From an uncultured Dehalococcoidia bacterium (lineage in GTDB: Bacteria > Chloroflexota > Dehalococcoidia > Lucifugimonadales > UBA3495), in contig CATOSP010000002.1 in NCBI GenBank assembly GCA_951812625.1, positions 1,032,880 through 1,096,879 of the forward strand: a stretch of 64,000 bases of DNA, in the 5' to 3' direction. The translations under genes were made by a program, and so were the position numbers. The notes beneath the pieces were generated by a model that saw only the letters and a list, made by a program, of their open reading frames with translations, was not told the origin of the DNA and ran no database searches. The first letter of the stretch is position 1, and the number at the start of each line of letters is the position of its first letter. This document shows, piece after piece, positions 1-8,997 of the stretch.

Positions 1-174
1 AGTCGGCGGCGGTTACTCGCTCATGCCTGGGTGGGTGCGGACACCGGTTCCAGCCCTTGAATCGACTTGTGGGCCGGTGTATCCTGCACCCACTCGCCCC
101 GCAGTGCACTGTGAGATTGCAGTTTCGGTCCACTGTATAAACTACGGGCATAGGGCACCGATAGGAGCAACTGT

Positions 175-1260
175 ATGAAATTCGGAATCTTCACCATCGT
201 TCCCTGGCATGAGACATTTACCCAGCAACAGGCGCTCACGGAAGCGCTGGAGCAGATAGAGTTGGCGGACCAGCTTGGCATCGATGAGGTCTGGCTGGGG
301 GAGCACCGCTTCTCCCGCCACGGCCTGCTGTCGGGCATCTGGTCTTTCTGCGGCGCAGTTGCAGGGCGGACGAAGAACATCCGCATCGGTACGGCCGTCA
401 TCGTGTTGCCGCTTCACAACCCAATCCTGGTCGCCGAAGAGGTGGCCATGCTCGACGTTATCAGCGGCGGCAGGCTCAATCTGGGCATCGGCGCGGGTTA
501 CCAGCAGCAGGAATTCGACGGAATCGGGGTTGACATCAACACGAGCCGGGAGCGGTTCTCGGAGGCCGTCGATGTGATGATCAAGGCTTGGACCGAAGAG
601 AGGCTCACCTTCCACGGAAAGTATACCAATGTGGACGACCTCTGGGTGCTGCCCAAGCCTATCCAGAAGCCGTACCCGCCGCTGTTCCAAGCCGTCAGCA
701 CCAGCCCCGCCAGCGTGGACTTCGCAGCAAGCCGACAGATTCAGGTCATCGCCGGCGGACCCACGGACATAATGGGTCAGGCCCCGCAGGTGATAAAGAT
801 GTGGCGGGAGAAGATGGACGAGTACGGCTACGAACATGCCCACCTCGACCCGCCCATGTCCAAGTCAATATACGTTGCACCGACGATGGAAGAGGCAGAA
901 CAGGACCCCATAGGCTTGGAGGACTTCTCATCTAGAGTGCTGCGGTCGGTAGGTAGCAACGGCTCGCCCGTCGGTATGCCTATGGACGCCAACGGCAATA
1001 TCGCCAAGGGTTACGAGCACTGGGCCAACCGCCAGCGGGATCGTGAGAGGCGAGACGATCTGGGCCACGCCGGCCTGCCACCCCTCCGGGGCACCCCAGA
1101 TGTAGTCATTGAGCGGCTGAAGGAGGTCCAGGAGGCAGGCATCGAGCATGTCTTCGGAAACTTCGGTTTTGTAGGCCTTCCCCATTGGAAGGTGATGCGC
1201 TCCATCGAGATGTTCGCAACCGAGGTTATGCCCCACTTCAAGGAAGTGACAGTGTCGTAG
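175..1260 (+). CDS. LLM-class flavin-dependent oxidoreductase (luciferase-like monooxygenase)
   Basis: A 361-residue protein of the bacterial luciferase-like family, which uses reduced FMN (or F420) and usually O2 to oxidise a small substrate. The sequence opens with MKFGIF, the buried first beta strand of the TIM barrel, followed by the family-typical DEVWLGEH and a GTAVIVLPLHNP strand, then GGRLNLGIGAGY. An AGGAG site eight bases before ATG 175 fixes the start. The next gene is a second member of the same family on the same strand 187 bases on. The substrate cannot be read from sequence, and the choice of FMN over F420 is by family likeness only. Confidence 0.9.
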   Translation: MKFGIFTIVPWHETFTQQQALTEALEQIELADQLGIDEVWLGEHRFSRHGLLSGIWSFCGAVAGRTKNIRIGTAVIVLPLHNPILVAEEVAMLDVISGGRLNLGIGAGYQQQEFDGIGVDINTSRERFSEAVDVMIKAWTEERLTFHGKYTNVDDLWVLPKPIQKPYPPLFQAVSTSPASVDFAASRQIQVIAGGPTDIMGQAPQVIKMWREKMDEYGYEHAHLDPPMSKSIYVAPTMEEAEQDPIGLEDFSSRVLRSVGSNGSPVGMPMDANGNIAKGYEHWANRQRDRERRDDLGHAGLPPLRGTPDVVIERLKEVQEAGIEHVFGNFGFVGLPHWKVMRSIEMFATEVMPHFKEVTVS

Positions 1261-1447
1261 CCAGAGGCAAGGGACACGCATCCGGTTTGGCCCTCTCCCT
1301 ACGGCTCAAGACCACGGCCCTTGCACTGCCCCTGAGAGACACGGGGCTGAGTGAGGGTCGATTTGCCGAATGGAGCCGGGACCTGGGAGGACAAGTATGC
1401 CGGCCAAGCATTTGTACGTACCTTGTCTACCATCGGAGGAGTAGGTC

Positions 1448-2476
1448 ATGAATTTCGGGATGTTCACCGATTTCCACGTGCGTGGAGACATGACCCAGGC
1501 CCAAGCGTTCGAAGAGTCCTTCAGCCAGATTGCGGAAGCAGAGCAGATGGGGATGGACTCGGTGTGGCTTGCCGAGCATCATTTCACGCCGGACAGGTCC
1601 GTCTTGGCATCGCCCCTGATCATCGCCAGCGCCATCGCAGCCCGAACGTCGAAGCTGCGGGTAGGACTGGCGGTACAGGTTCTTCCCTTGACCAACCCTT
1701 TGAGGGTTGCCGAGGAAGCGGCCACAGTGGACCACATCAGCAGGGGGCGCTTCGATTTCGGGATCGGGCGCAGCGGGCTCACCAAGTATTACCAAGGCTA
1801 TAATGTGCCCTATTCTGAGAGCCGCGGCCGGTTCTTCGAGGCTCTACAGGTGATCATGAGAGCATGGCAAGGGGAGAGCTTTTCCCACCAGGGCGACTTT
1901 TACTCCTACGAGGACGTACAGGTCGTACCACAGCCTTACCAGCAACCCCACCCTCCCACACGGATCGCAGTCGCCTCAGAAGACACATTCCCGATTGTTG
2001 GCAAGCTGGGGCACCCTATATTCATCAGCGCTGCCACCGGCATCCCTGCACTCAAGGAACGGCTGGCCCTCTACCGCAATGCAAGGGAGGAAGCGGGGTT
2101 CGATAGAGCGAGCGAGGTCACGCTTCGTATTCCGGCCTATGTGGCGGAGACCACTGCCAGAGCCCAGGAGGAGCCGAAGGCCAGCGCCATCCATGCGATC
2201 CAATACGCTGCGACAGAACTAATCAAGACGGCAGCCAGCGAGGAAGGGGCGGAAAGGCTCCGGCGCATGGCCGACATACCATACGAGGAAATCCTGACAC
2301 GCCGGGTCATGTTCGGGAACCCGGATGAAGTCACCGAGCGGCTGGAGGAGTACCGGGACGAACTGGGGATCTCCGGCGTCGTCTTGGAAATGAACTACGG
2401 TGGGCAGATTCCCAACGACCGGGTGATGGAATCGGTGCGTCTGATGACCGAAAAGGTCCTCCCCGCTTTCAAGTGA
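1448..2476 (+). CDS. LLM-class flavin-dependent oxidoreductase (second paralog)
   Basis: A 342-residue luciferase-like monooxygenase. It starts MNFGMF, carries DSVWLAEHHF near residue 40, the VLPLTNP strand, and GRFDFGIGRSG near residue 100, all hallmarks of the flavin-binding TIM barrel. A strong GGAGGA lies seven bases before ATG 1448. It resembles the preceding gene in fold and motifs but is clearly diverged, so this is an old paralog pair, not a recent duplication. Its stop is three bases from the end of the convergent amidohydrolase. The physiological substrate is unknown; degradation of recalcitrant organics is an inference from the neighbourhood. Confidence 0.9.
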   Translation: MNFGMFTDFHVRGDMTQAQAFEESFSQIAEAEQMGMDSVWLAEHHFTPDRSVLASPLIIASAIAARTSKLRVGLAVQVLPLTNPLRVAEEAATVDHISRGRFDFGIGRSGLTKYYQGYNVPYSESRGRFFEALQVIMRAWQGESFSHQGDFYSYEDVQVVPQPYQQPHPPTRIAVASEDTFPIVGKLGHPIFISAATGIPALKERLALYRNAREEAGFDRASEVTLRIPAYVAETTARAQEEPKASAIHAIQYAATELIKTAASEEGAERLRRMADIPYEEILTRRVMFGNPDEVTERLEEYRDELGISGVVLEMNYGGQIPNDRVMESVRLMTEKVLPAFK

Positions 2477-2479
2477 CTG

Positions 2480-3898
2480 CTACCTCACCGGCCCTCCCAT
2501 GGGAGACCTGGGTGAACCGGACTCGATGAACTGGCCGACCCCGGGCAACTGTCGCAACTCGCCCTGGTCGAGCAGAACCTTACCCCTTAGCAAGGTCATC
2601 CAGGGGCGGCCCTTGACCTCCCAGCCCTCGAAGAGTGTATATCCCGCGTTGCTGTGGTGATCCCTCGCCGTGATGACCCGATCTCCCTGGGGGTCGAGGA
2701 TAAGCAAGTCAGCATCTGAGCCGACCTGGATGATCCCCTTCCGTGGGAATAGCCCGAATATGCGGGCCGGGTTCTCCGACATGACGCGAGCCAGCCACCA
2801 GATTGGAAGGCCGCGCTTTACCACTCCCTCGCTGTACATCAGGGACACTATGGTCTCCAGCCCAGGAGATCCGAAGGGCACCGATGTCCCCTCGGGCGTG
2901 ACGAATATGTTGTCCCAGCCCACCTGTTTAAGTTCCTGGGGGTGTGGGGAGTGGTCGCTCGCTACAATAGAGGTGTGACCCTGTTCCAAGCCACGCCACA
3001 GGGCATCTCGGTCCGGGCCGTCCTCAGGGCGAAGGGGTGGGCCAATTTTGGCCAGCGGGCCTACCCTGGCCATTTCGGCGTCGGACAGCAGCAGGTACTG
3101 GGGACATGTTTCGGTCCACACCAGTTGCCCCTGTCCCTGCGCCTGCTTGATGCGCTCCAGGCCCAGTTGAGTGCTCAGGTGGACGACGTAGGTGGGGCAA
3201 CGGGTGGCTGCGCCCATCTTGACAGCACGGTTGATGGCCTCCTCCTCGGCCCAGTCGGGGCAGGCGGTTGGGAAATCGGTGGGGTGGGTGTGACCCTCTC
3301 CAATAAGCTTGTTTTCCAAGTACTCAATGATGTTGCCGCTTTCGCAGTGGAGCTGGAGCACACCGCCGCCCTGGGACACCATGTCCATCGCGTTGCAGAT
3401 GTAGTCGTCGTCGCACATCCGGCCGGGGCGCTTCTTGTAAGTCATAAACATCTTGTATGACTTGACGCCCATAGTCATGGCTTCGGGCAGGCTGTTCAGG
3501 ATGCTAGGGCGGTTCTGCAGGATGAAGTGAAAGGCAAAGTCCACCAGCGCCACGCTGTCAATCTGTTCTCTGGTCCGGTTGATGGCTTGAGGAAGGGTTT
3601 CATCGCCTTCCAATGTATAAGTGCCGAAGGGTATCAGGGTGGTCAGTCCGGCACGGGCCGCTGCCAACGCTCCAAGCTCATAGTTGTCGTGCCCGTCAAG
3701 GTGGACGTGTGCGTCAATCAGGCCGGGAAGGACGAACTTGCCCTCTGCATCGATGTAGTTGTCCGCCGGTGGCAGCAGGTGTTCAGGGCCGATGGCGGCA
3801 ATTTTCTCCCCGGAGATGGCAACGGCACTCTCGTACACCTGGGAGGAGGTAACCACCTGCCCGCCGCGGATTATAGTGTCGACCCTTGCGTCTGGCAT
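2480..3898 (-). CDS. Dihydropyrimidinase/allantoinase-type cyclic amidohydrolase
   Basis: A 472-residue metal-dependent amidohydrolase of the hydantoinase/dihydropyrimidinase/allantoinase group, which opens cyclic amides such as hydantoins, dihydropyrimidines or allantoin. Visible metal and catalytic residues are the HxH of DAHVHLDGH (H64, H66), the lysine expected to be carboxylated in SYKMF (K149), H184 in LHCES, H240 in VVHLS, and D315 in ASDHSPH. The 472-residue length is normal. It converges on the second LLM gene with only three bases between stops. A 122-bp spacer separates its start from the CocE-type gene, so co-transcription with that gene is possible. Substrate is not assignable. 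Confidence 0.88.
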   Translation of the reverse strand: MPDARVDTIIRGGQVVTSSQVYESAVAISGEKIAAIGPEHLLPPADNYIDAEGKFVLPGLIDAHVHLDGHDNYELGALAAARAGLTTLIPFGTYTLEGDETLPQAINRTREQIDSVALVDFAFHFILQNRPSILNSLPEAMTMGVKSYKMFMTYKKRPGRMCDDDYICNAMDMVSQGGGVLQLHCESGNIIEYLENKLIGEGHTHPTDFPTACPDWAEEEAINRAVKMGAATRCPTYVVHLSTQLGLERIKQAQGQGQLVWTETCPQYLLLSDAEMARVGPLAKIGPPLRPEDGPDRDALWRGLEQGHTSIVASDHSPHPQELKQVGWDNIFVTPEGTSVPFGSPGLETIVSLMYSEGVVKRGLPIWWLARVMSENPARIFGLFPRKGIIQVGSDADLLILDPQGDRVITARDHHSNAGYTLFEGWEVKGRPWMTLLRGKVLLDQGELRQLPGVGQFIESGSPRSPMGGPVR

Positions 3899-4020
3899 CC
3901 TCGTCCTCCTCGATGTGGAAGTTAGCTGACTTATGCCTGAATGAGCTGAACCGGGAGGGCCACCTACCGGCGCATTTCACCCCAAGCGAGAGTCTCCCAT
4001 TTTCTTTGTTCGGTGACTGG

Positions 4021-5766
4021 CTACCTGGGAACGATCGGCAGAGTGATATGTGATGGGTGATGGCTATCGTGTAGTACCGTTTGGAGCGCGGGTGTGAAGG
4101 TCCGGTCTTCAGCGATCACGTTCCCTGTGTTGGTGTTGCGGTCGAAGCGAGGGAAGTTGCTGCTGGAAATTTCAACCCGAATGCGGTGTCCCTGCTGGAA
4201 CACATTGCTGGTGGCCCACAGGTCAATGGTGTAGAGATAAGGGCGATCCGGTTCAACCAGATTCGCATGGGACGTGGAGTCCCGGTACCTGGCACGGATG
4301 ATGCCGTCGGTCAGGTTGCGGGCGCAGCCGTCCTCGCAAACATCCACCAGCTTGGCGGTGAAGTCCGTGTCGGTCACCGAGGTAGCGGCCCACAGGGCCA
4401 CAGTTATCGGGCCGGTCACCTCCAGATGACGCTCCAATGGTGGCGTAGTGTAGACCAGCACGTCTGGACGCGCCTCGATGTCCTGCTGGTCGAACGCGCC
4501 GTTGGCGGCGAAGTAGGGATTGCAGCAGAGAGCGCCTCCACGGGTAGGGGTTGGATCCGCCGGGTTGTACAGATAGACGTCCGGGGGTTCCACCCCTGGC
4601 GGCTGGGTGCTCAATTCTCCGTCGCCGCGAAGGGAATTGGCCTTGCCGCCGCTGTGGAAGTAGTAATCGGTGTTTTGTGCCCTGGCAAGTGGCCATTCCT
4701 GCTCATTGCGCCAGGCGTTGTCGCCCATGACGAAGATGCGGACGGGCGGCTCGTCCAGGATGCCGTTGTCTATACCTTTGAGCCAGTAGTCGAACCAGCG
4801 CAAGTGGACACCGTCCAAGTCAGCAGCCATGGCATCGGCTAAGAGGCCAAAGTAATGGTCCCCAACCACGCTGGTACCACGGGAACTATGCTGCCAAGGG
4901 CCTATTAGCAGTTTCTGCCCGCGACGTGCATCGCCGGTACCTCCGTTGACCCGCATCCCGAGGAAGTTACGGATGGTCCCGCCCAGGAAGATATCGTACC
5001 ATCCTCCGATGTTGTAGGCCGGGACGCTTAATCGGGGGTGGTTGTCTTCGATGCAGAGGGACTTCCAGTAGTCATCATACTCGGGGTGGGCCAGCCAGTC
5101 GTAGTAATATTCGGCAAGGCCGTCAAGCAGCGGTGGAAGTTCCTTGGTCGGCAGGTGAAGGAAGGAGGACTCCATACTGTTAACAGCTTCGATCAGTTGC
5201 TGCCGACGCTCGGAGGACAAGTCCTTGACCGAGGCGATTGCGCTGAAGTTGGCCAGCGTCAACTGGGCCAGAGTCCAAGAGACGTTGAAGCCCAACTCGA
5301 AGGCGCCGCCCTGGTAAGTCCAGCCCTCGTGGTAGTTGGACGCGGTAACGTTGGGGAGGATGGCCGTCAGATGGGGAGGCCGTGAGAGCGCGGCCAACCA
5401 TTGGGTCGCACCTACATAGGAGGCCCCGTACATGCCCACCTTACCGGTGGACCAAGACTGGGCCGCAGCCCATTCCACCGTGTCGTAGCCGTCGTTTATC
5501 TCATCGCGGAAGCAGTAGAACTCTCCCTCGGATGCGTAGCGGCCCCGGGTGTCCTGTATAACCACTGCATAGCCGTTGCGGGCCGCCTTGAGAGGGTCAA
5601 GGTTGGCGAAGGAACCGGGCGCAGACTTGTCGTAGGGTGTCCGTTGGAGCACCACCGGGAAGGGTCCCGGACCATCGGGCCTGTAGACATCGGCGTACAG
5701 GACGACACCGTCCCGCATCTTCACGGGCAGGTTGGTCTCCACTTTCAGCGAAACACTTTCGGGCAT
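4021..5766 (-). CDS. CocE/NonD family hydrolase (X-Pro dipeptidyl-peptidase S15-like)
   Basis: A 581-residue serine hydrolase of the CocE/NonD family (cocaine esterase, glutaryl-7-ACA acylase relatives). The alpha/beta-hydrolase part contains MRDGVVLYADVYRP, QDTRGRYASEG and the nucleophile elbow GMYGASYVG (S116). The C-terminal third is the jelly-roll X-Pro_DP_C domain, seen in the stretch with HLEVTGPITVALWA. The open frame runs 46 codons further upstream, but the start is set at ATG 5766 because GGGGGAG lies just before it, and because the longer version would overlap the next gene. No signal peptide is seen. It likely forms a two-gene operon with the EthD-like gene 28 bases upstream. Confidence 0.9.
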   Translation of the reverse strand: MPESVSLKVETNLPVKMRDGVVLYADVYRPDGPGPFPVVLQRTPYDKSAPGSFANLDPLKAARNGYAVVIQDTRGRYASEGEFYCFRDEINDGYDTVEWAAAQSWSTGKVGMYGASYVGATQWLAALSRPPHLTAILPNVTASNYHEGWTYQGGAFELGFNVSWTLAQLTLANFSAIASVKDLSSERRQQLIEAVNSMESSFLHLPTKELPPLLDGLAEYYYDWLAHPEYDDYWKSLCIEDNHPRLSVPAYNIGGWYDIFLGGTIRNFLGMRVNGGTGDARRGQKLLIGPWQHSSRGTSVVGDHYFGLLADAMAADLDGVHLRWFDYWLKGIDNGILDEPPVRIFVMGDNAWRNEQEWPLARAQNTDYYFHSGGKANSLRGDGELSTQPPGVEPPDVYLYNPADPTPTRGGALCCNPYFAANGAFDQQDIEARPDVLVYTTPPLERHLEVTGPITVALWAATSVTDTDFTAKLVDVCEDGCARNLTDGIIRARYRDSTSHANLVEPDRPYLYTIDLWATSNVFQQGHRIRVEISSSNFPRFDRNTNTGNVIAEDRTFTPALQTVLHDSHHPSHITLPIVPR

Positions 5767-5794
5767 CTCAGCTCCCCCTGTTGGAAACTGGTGG

Positions 5795-6115
5795 CTAACC
5801 CTCAGGGTAAATCCGCTCGTACGTGACCTGTTGGCGGTTACTGGCATGGGCCCCGGCAATTCCGGAGAACTCCCCGCTGCCGGCGGCCTTGCGCCATGCC
5901 TCACTCCCGGTTACCCCCGGGCTTTCCAGCTCATATACCGCCATGTATTTGGGGAAGCCGTTGGAGGAAGTCTTGAACCGGGCAGCACTGATCACGCCGG
6001 GAACGTCAAGCAGGAACGGGACGTGCTCTTCGCTGTATAGCTTGTTGAACTCGTCCTCATTGGCCGAGTCTACATCCATCATCACCATGTAGAGGTACTT
6101 GCCCTGGGTGCTCAT
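5795..6115 (-). CDS. Small EthD-like dimeric alpha-beta barrel protein
   Basis: A 106-residue protein starting MSTQGKYLYM, preceded by GGAGAAGCT. The pattern DVDSANEDEFNKLYSEEHVPFLLDV (central EEH motif) followed by a PKYMAVYELESP strand resembles the EthD/ferredoxin-like dimeric alpha-beta barrel proteins that often accompany oxygenases and hydrolases in degradation clusters. The longer open frame upstream is discarded because the Shine-Dalgarno sequence and start of homology both fall at 6115. It is the first gene of an apparent operon with the CocE/NonD hydrolase. No catalytic assignment can be made. Confidence 0.75.
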   Translation of the reverse strand: MSTQGKYLYMVMMDVDSANEDEFNKLYSEEHVPFLLDVPGVISAARFKTSSNGFPKYMAVYELESPGVTGSEAWRKAAGSGEFSGIAGAHASNRQQVTYERIYPEG

Positions 6116-6218
6116 AGCTTCTCCAGTCCCTGTAGTGTCCTCCAGTGGGCTGGCCCTGTTCCGGCCCAGAGGCGACGGAATGGAGATCCGGCTACAGGGC
6201 AAAGAACCGGGCAGCGGA

Positions 6219-6227
6219 ATTGTAACA
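6219..6227 (-). promoter_or_regulatory. Extended -10 promoter for the EthD-like/CocE operon
   Basis: On the minus strand the sequence reads TGTTACAAT, a TGn extended -10 with hexamer TACAAT. No good -35 is present at 16-18 bases, as is common for extended -10 promoters. Predicted transcription start is near 6212, about 97 bases before ATG 6115. Confidence 0.4.
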
Positions 6228-6571
6228 CAGGCGGCAGTGTTCGATTCCAGATGGGATGGTTGAACCGGGTCGTACGAGCGGGAAAATTTTGATTTTCCCT
6301 TCATTTCCGCTCACTTTTACGAATTCCGACACATTGGCTCGAGATTGGGTGAGGATATGAAACCGTCTCCGCCCGGCGGGCTGGACCTCGTTCCCGGTCA
6401 GGACGGCGGTCCGACCCTCACACCTACAAGCCATGATAGGGAAAGACGACCATGGTTGGAAAGCAGCAAGCGTCAGTAATCGGGCACTGGTGAGCAGCCC
6501 AAGGATGAGACCGGACTGGTCGAGACGGGGAAAGACCCAGAACTACGACGTCACCCACACACGCCCTGTCA

Positions 6572-6600
6572 TTGAGAGAGGGCAAAGGCTCAGGTACAAT
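6572..6600 (+). promoter_or_regulatory. Sigma-70-type promoter of the MFS gene
   Basis: TTGAGA (6572-6577), a 17-base spacer and TACAAT (6595-6600). Predicted transcription start near 6607, giving a leader of about 80 bases before ATG 6686. Confidence 0.55.
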
Positions 6601-6685
6601 GGCCCCACACTCGGGCTGGACCCTCCACGTACATGACGGCCGGACCGCGGTGATAGCGCCGGGTTCCCGATGAGGACGGTGACTG

Positions 6686-8026
6686 ATGCTACAGGTCAAC
6701 CTGCGCCCGGCTGAACTGTCGGTAGGAAACCGCTCTATCCACTACGCATGGGTGATTGTGGGGGTTGGCTCCATCATGTGGATGGTAACCTCATCCATAC
6801 GATTCGCCACCAGCGTCATCGTCCCTCACCTACAGACTGAACTGGGCTGGAGCATCTTCGCCATATTCGTCGCATTCGCCCTACAGTGGGTCTGTGCAGC
6901 CCTGTTCAGTCCCGTCGCAGGGTGGATTGGCGACCGGTACGGGGTTCGCAAGGTGATGCTGGCAGGGATCGTGCTGTTCGTCAGCGGCATGGTGCTAACG
7001 GGAGCAATGGACCAACTATGGCAGTTTTATGTCTATTACGGGCTGGTTCTCGCTGCTGCGATGGCGATCTTCCAGGTGCCGATGGTAGCGGCCGTGACTT
7101 TGTGGTTCCGTACCCATCTTGGCGTTGCTATGGGCACGATGCAGGGCATACAGGGATTGGGGACGGCGTTGGCCATATTCCTGGTGTTCGGCCTAGTAGG
7201 ATTGGGGCTGAAGGCGACCTTCTGGATTCCAGGTCTGGCCGGGGGCGCCGTGCTGCTGTTGCTCATGCGCCTGTTCCACAACGAACCCGGCGCGGTGGGC
7301 ATGAGGCCCATGGGAGCGTCCCAAGACGCACCAACCGAGGTATTGCTGAAGGGTCCCATTGCCAAGGTGAGGACCGGTTTGTTCATCCGGCAGGCTCAAC
7401 GCACCCATGCGTTCTGGAACCTGATTGGCATTCACTTCTGGGGTTGCGCCGGACACAACATCATCCTGATGGGCCTAGTTGCCATGGCCATCGAGCGGGG
7501 GATATCCCTGGGTGCGGCGTCGGCTGTGTACGGCACTCTGACCATCGTTAGCACGGCAACTCGATTCCTGGTCCCGATTGCGGCAGACAAGCTAGGGAGC
7601 AAGGGAGTTATGGCGATCTGCTTCTCACTCCAGACCTTCCCGGTGCTGATGCTACTCTTCGCCCATGACCTGTGGTTCTTCTACCTGTTCGCCGTGATCT
7701 TCGGGATAGGCATCGGCGGCGAGATGACCGCTTTCCCCATCATCAACCGGCAATACTACGGGAATGCCCCGATGGGCACTACATACGGGTGGCAGCTTCT
7801 TGGCGGCGGCATGGGCATGGCGCTGGGCCTGGTCCTGGGTGGCTTCCTCTGGCAGTACACAGGCAACTACACCGGAGCGGTCTGGGCAGCTTTCGGCCTT
7901 AGCCTCATAGGTGTGGTTTCCATCGTCGCACTGCCCAATACGGCACACCACCTGATACCTGACTGGGAATCGGCCCTGCCGCCCGAAGCACGGTCGTCTG
8001 CCTACGGCCAGGGCGCTGCTGACTGA
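6686..8026 (+). CDS. MFS transporter
   Basis: A 446-residue major facilitator superfamily permease with about 12 hydrophobic segments. The conserved loop between helices 2 and 3 reads GWIGDRYGVRKVM, matching the MFS G-x-x-x-D-R-x-G-x-R-R/K signature. The N-terminal part resembles the oxalate/formate antiporter-like (OFA/monocarboxylate) group, an assignment from general pattern only. It stands alone between the divergent CocE pair and a dienelactone hydrolase gene, so import of an organic acid substrate for this cluster is a reasonable guess. The Shine-Dalgarno site (GAGG, about ten bases upstream) is modest. Confidence 0.88.
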   Translation: MLQVNLRPAELSVGNRSIHYAWVIVGVGSIMWMVTSSIRFATSVIVPHLQTELGWSIFAIFVAFALQWVCAALFSPVAGWIGDRYGVRKVMLAGIVLFVSGMVLTGAMDQLWQFYVYYGLVLAAAMAIFQVPMVAAVTLWFRTHLGVAMGTMQGIQGLGTALAIFLVFGLVGLGLKATFWIPGLAGGAVLLLLMRLFHNEPGAVGMRPMGASQDAPTEVLLKGPIAKVRTGLFIRQAQRTHAFWNLIGIHFWGCAGHNIILMGLVAMAIERGISLGAASAVYGTLTIVSTATRFLVPIAADKLGSKGVMAICFSLQTFPVLMLLFAHDLWFFYLFAVIFGIGIGGEMTAFPIINRQYYGNAPMGTTYGWQLLGGGMGMALGLVLGGFLWQYTGNYTGAVWAAFGLSLIGVVSIVALPNTAHHLIPDWESALPPEARSSAYGQGAAD

Positions 8027-8118
8027 TCCATCGCCTTTGCGCTGATCATCTCCTCATGGCTGTTGTCAGGAGTACGAGCAGTGGACTATTGCTCCTGGCG
8101 GATGGTCTGTTGAACCCA

Positions 8119-8127
8119 TGTTACAAT
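8119..8127 (+). promoter_or_regulatory. Extended -10 promoter of the dienelactone hydrolase gene
   Basis: TGTTACAAT, an extended -10 element (TG, one base, TACAAT at 8122-8127) without a convincing -35. Predicted start near 8134, about 58 bases before ATG 8192. The same nonamer is used, on the other strand, by the EthD-like/CocE pair. Confidence 0.4.
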
Positions 8128-8191
8128 GGGCACGGCGGGTCTCCAGTCTGAAATCCGTGCAAGGCACACATGCATCTGAGGAGGAATCGTT

Positions 8192-8920
8192 ATGCCGGTA
8201 AACTGGGTCGATATCGACGTTGGTGGGGAGCCGATGGAAGCCTACCTGACCACGTCCGGGAGCGATGAACCAAGCCCGGCGGTCATCGTAATCCAGGAGA
8301 TCTGGGGTGTGAACTCACACATCCAGTACGTTGCCGACCGCCTCCCGTCACAAGGGTATGTCGGACTGGCCCCGGCAATGTTCCACCGGCAAGGACGCAT
8401 GACGATGGGGCTGCACGAAGAGTTCGACAACGCCATCGCCAGTATGCAGCAATGCACCGACGCCGGAATTGTGGCCGACGTACAGGCGGCGGTGGACTAC
8501 CTAAAGGCCCAGCCCTTCGTCCAGTCGGATAAGATCGGCATCGTGGGGTTCTGCTTCGGCGGCCGGGTCTCCTACCTGGCGGCCTGCACGGTCTCCGGAC
8601 TGAGCGCAGCGGTGGTCTACTACGGCGGCGGGATCATGAACACGCTCGGCGGGGATGGTCCATCTCCTTTCGACCAGACCGGGAACATCACGGCACCGGT
8701 CCTGGGACTCTTCGGTGAGGATGACGGCAATCCGACACCAGCGGACGTTGCCACAATTGACGAGGCGCTGACGGCGGCAGGAAAGACCCACGAGTTCCAC
8801 ATGTACCCCGGGTGCGGCCACGGCTTCCACTGCAATGCGCGCTCCAGCTACCGCCCAGAGGCGGCCCGGGACGCATGGGCCAAGACCATGGCCTGGTTCG
8901 ACCAGCACCTGAAGGGGTAG
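8192..8920 (+). CDS. Dienelactone hydrolase family protein
   Basis: A 242-residue alpha/beta hydrolase of the dienelactone hydrolase (carboxymethylenebutenolidase) family, which hydrolyses dienelactones from chlorocatechol or related ester/lactone substrates. The cysteine nucleophile elbow is GFCFGG (C121), with aspartate in GEDDGNP (D177 or D178) and histidine in GCGHGF (H210). Glu36 in IQEIWG matches the glutamate that activates the cysteine in the family. GAGGAGGA precedes ATG 8192. Length is typical. It lies in a row of catabolic genes, supporting a degradative role, but the real substrate is not known. Confidence 0.9.
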   Translation: MPVNWVDIDVGGEPMEAYLTTSGSDEPSPAVIVIQEIWGVNSHIQYVADRLPSQGYVGLAPAMFHRQGRMTMGLHEEFDNAIASMQQCTDAGIVADVQAAVDYLKAQPFVQSDKIGIVGFCFGGRVSYLAACTVSGLSAAVVYYGGGIMNTLGGDGPSPFDQTGNITAPVLGLFGEDDGNPTPADVATIDEALTAAGKTHEFHMYPGCGHGFHCNARSSYRPEAARDAWAKTMAWFDQHLKG

Positions 8921-8997
8921 TCAACCAACCCGGCACAGGAACGTGTGCTTGGAAACCCAGACATTCAGACTGACCCCAGGGTAGGGTGGGAGTTGCA

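Larger units (their letters stand above)
6116..6685. other. Divergent intergenic region (570 bp)
   Basis: A gene-free stretch between the leftward EthD-like/CocE pair and the rightward MFS gene. Short open frames on both strands overlap each other, lack Shine-Dalgarno sites and have no recognisable composition, so none is called. It holds one promoter candidate facing each way (given separately). No operator palindrome or regulator gene was recognised. Confidence 0.6.

Noticed and set aside
1..174. Possible tail of an upstream gene at the window edge
   Set aside because: Open frames exist in more than one phase but are too short to show any motif.
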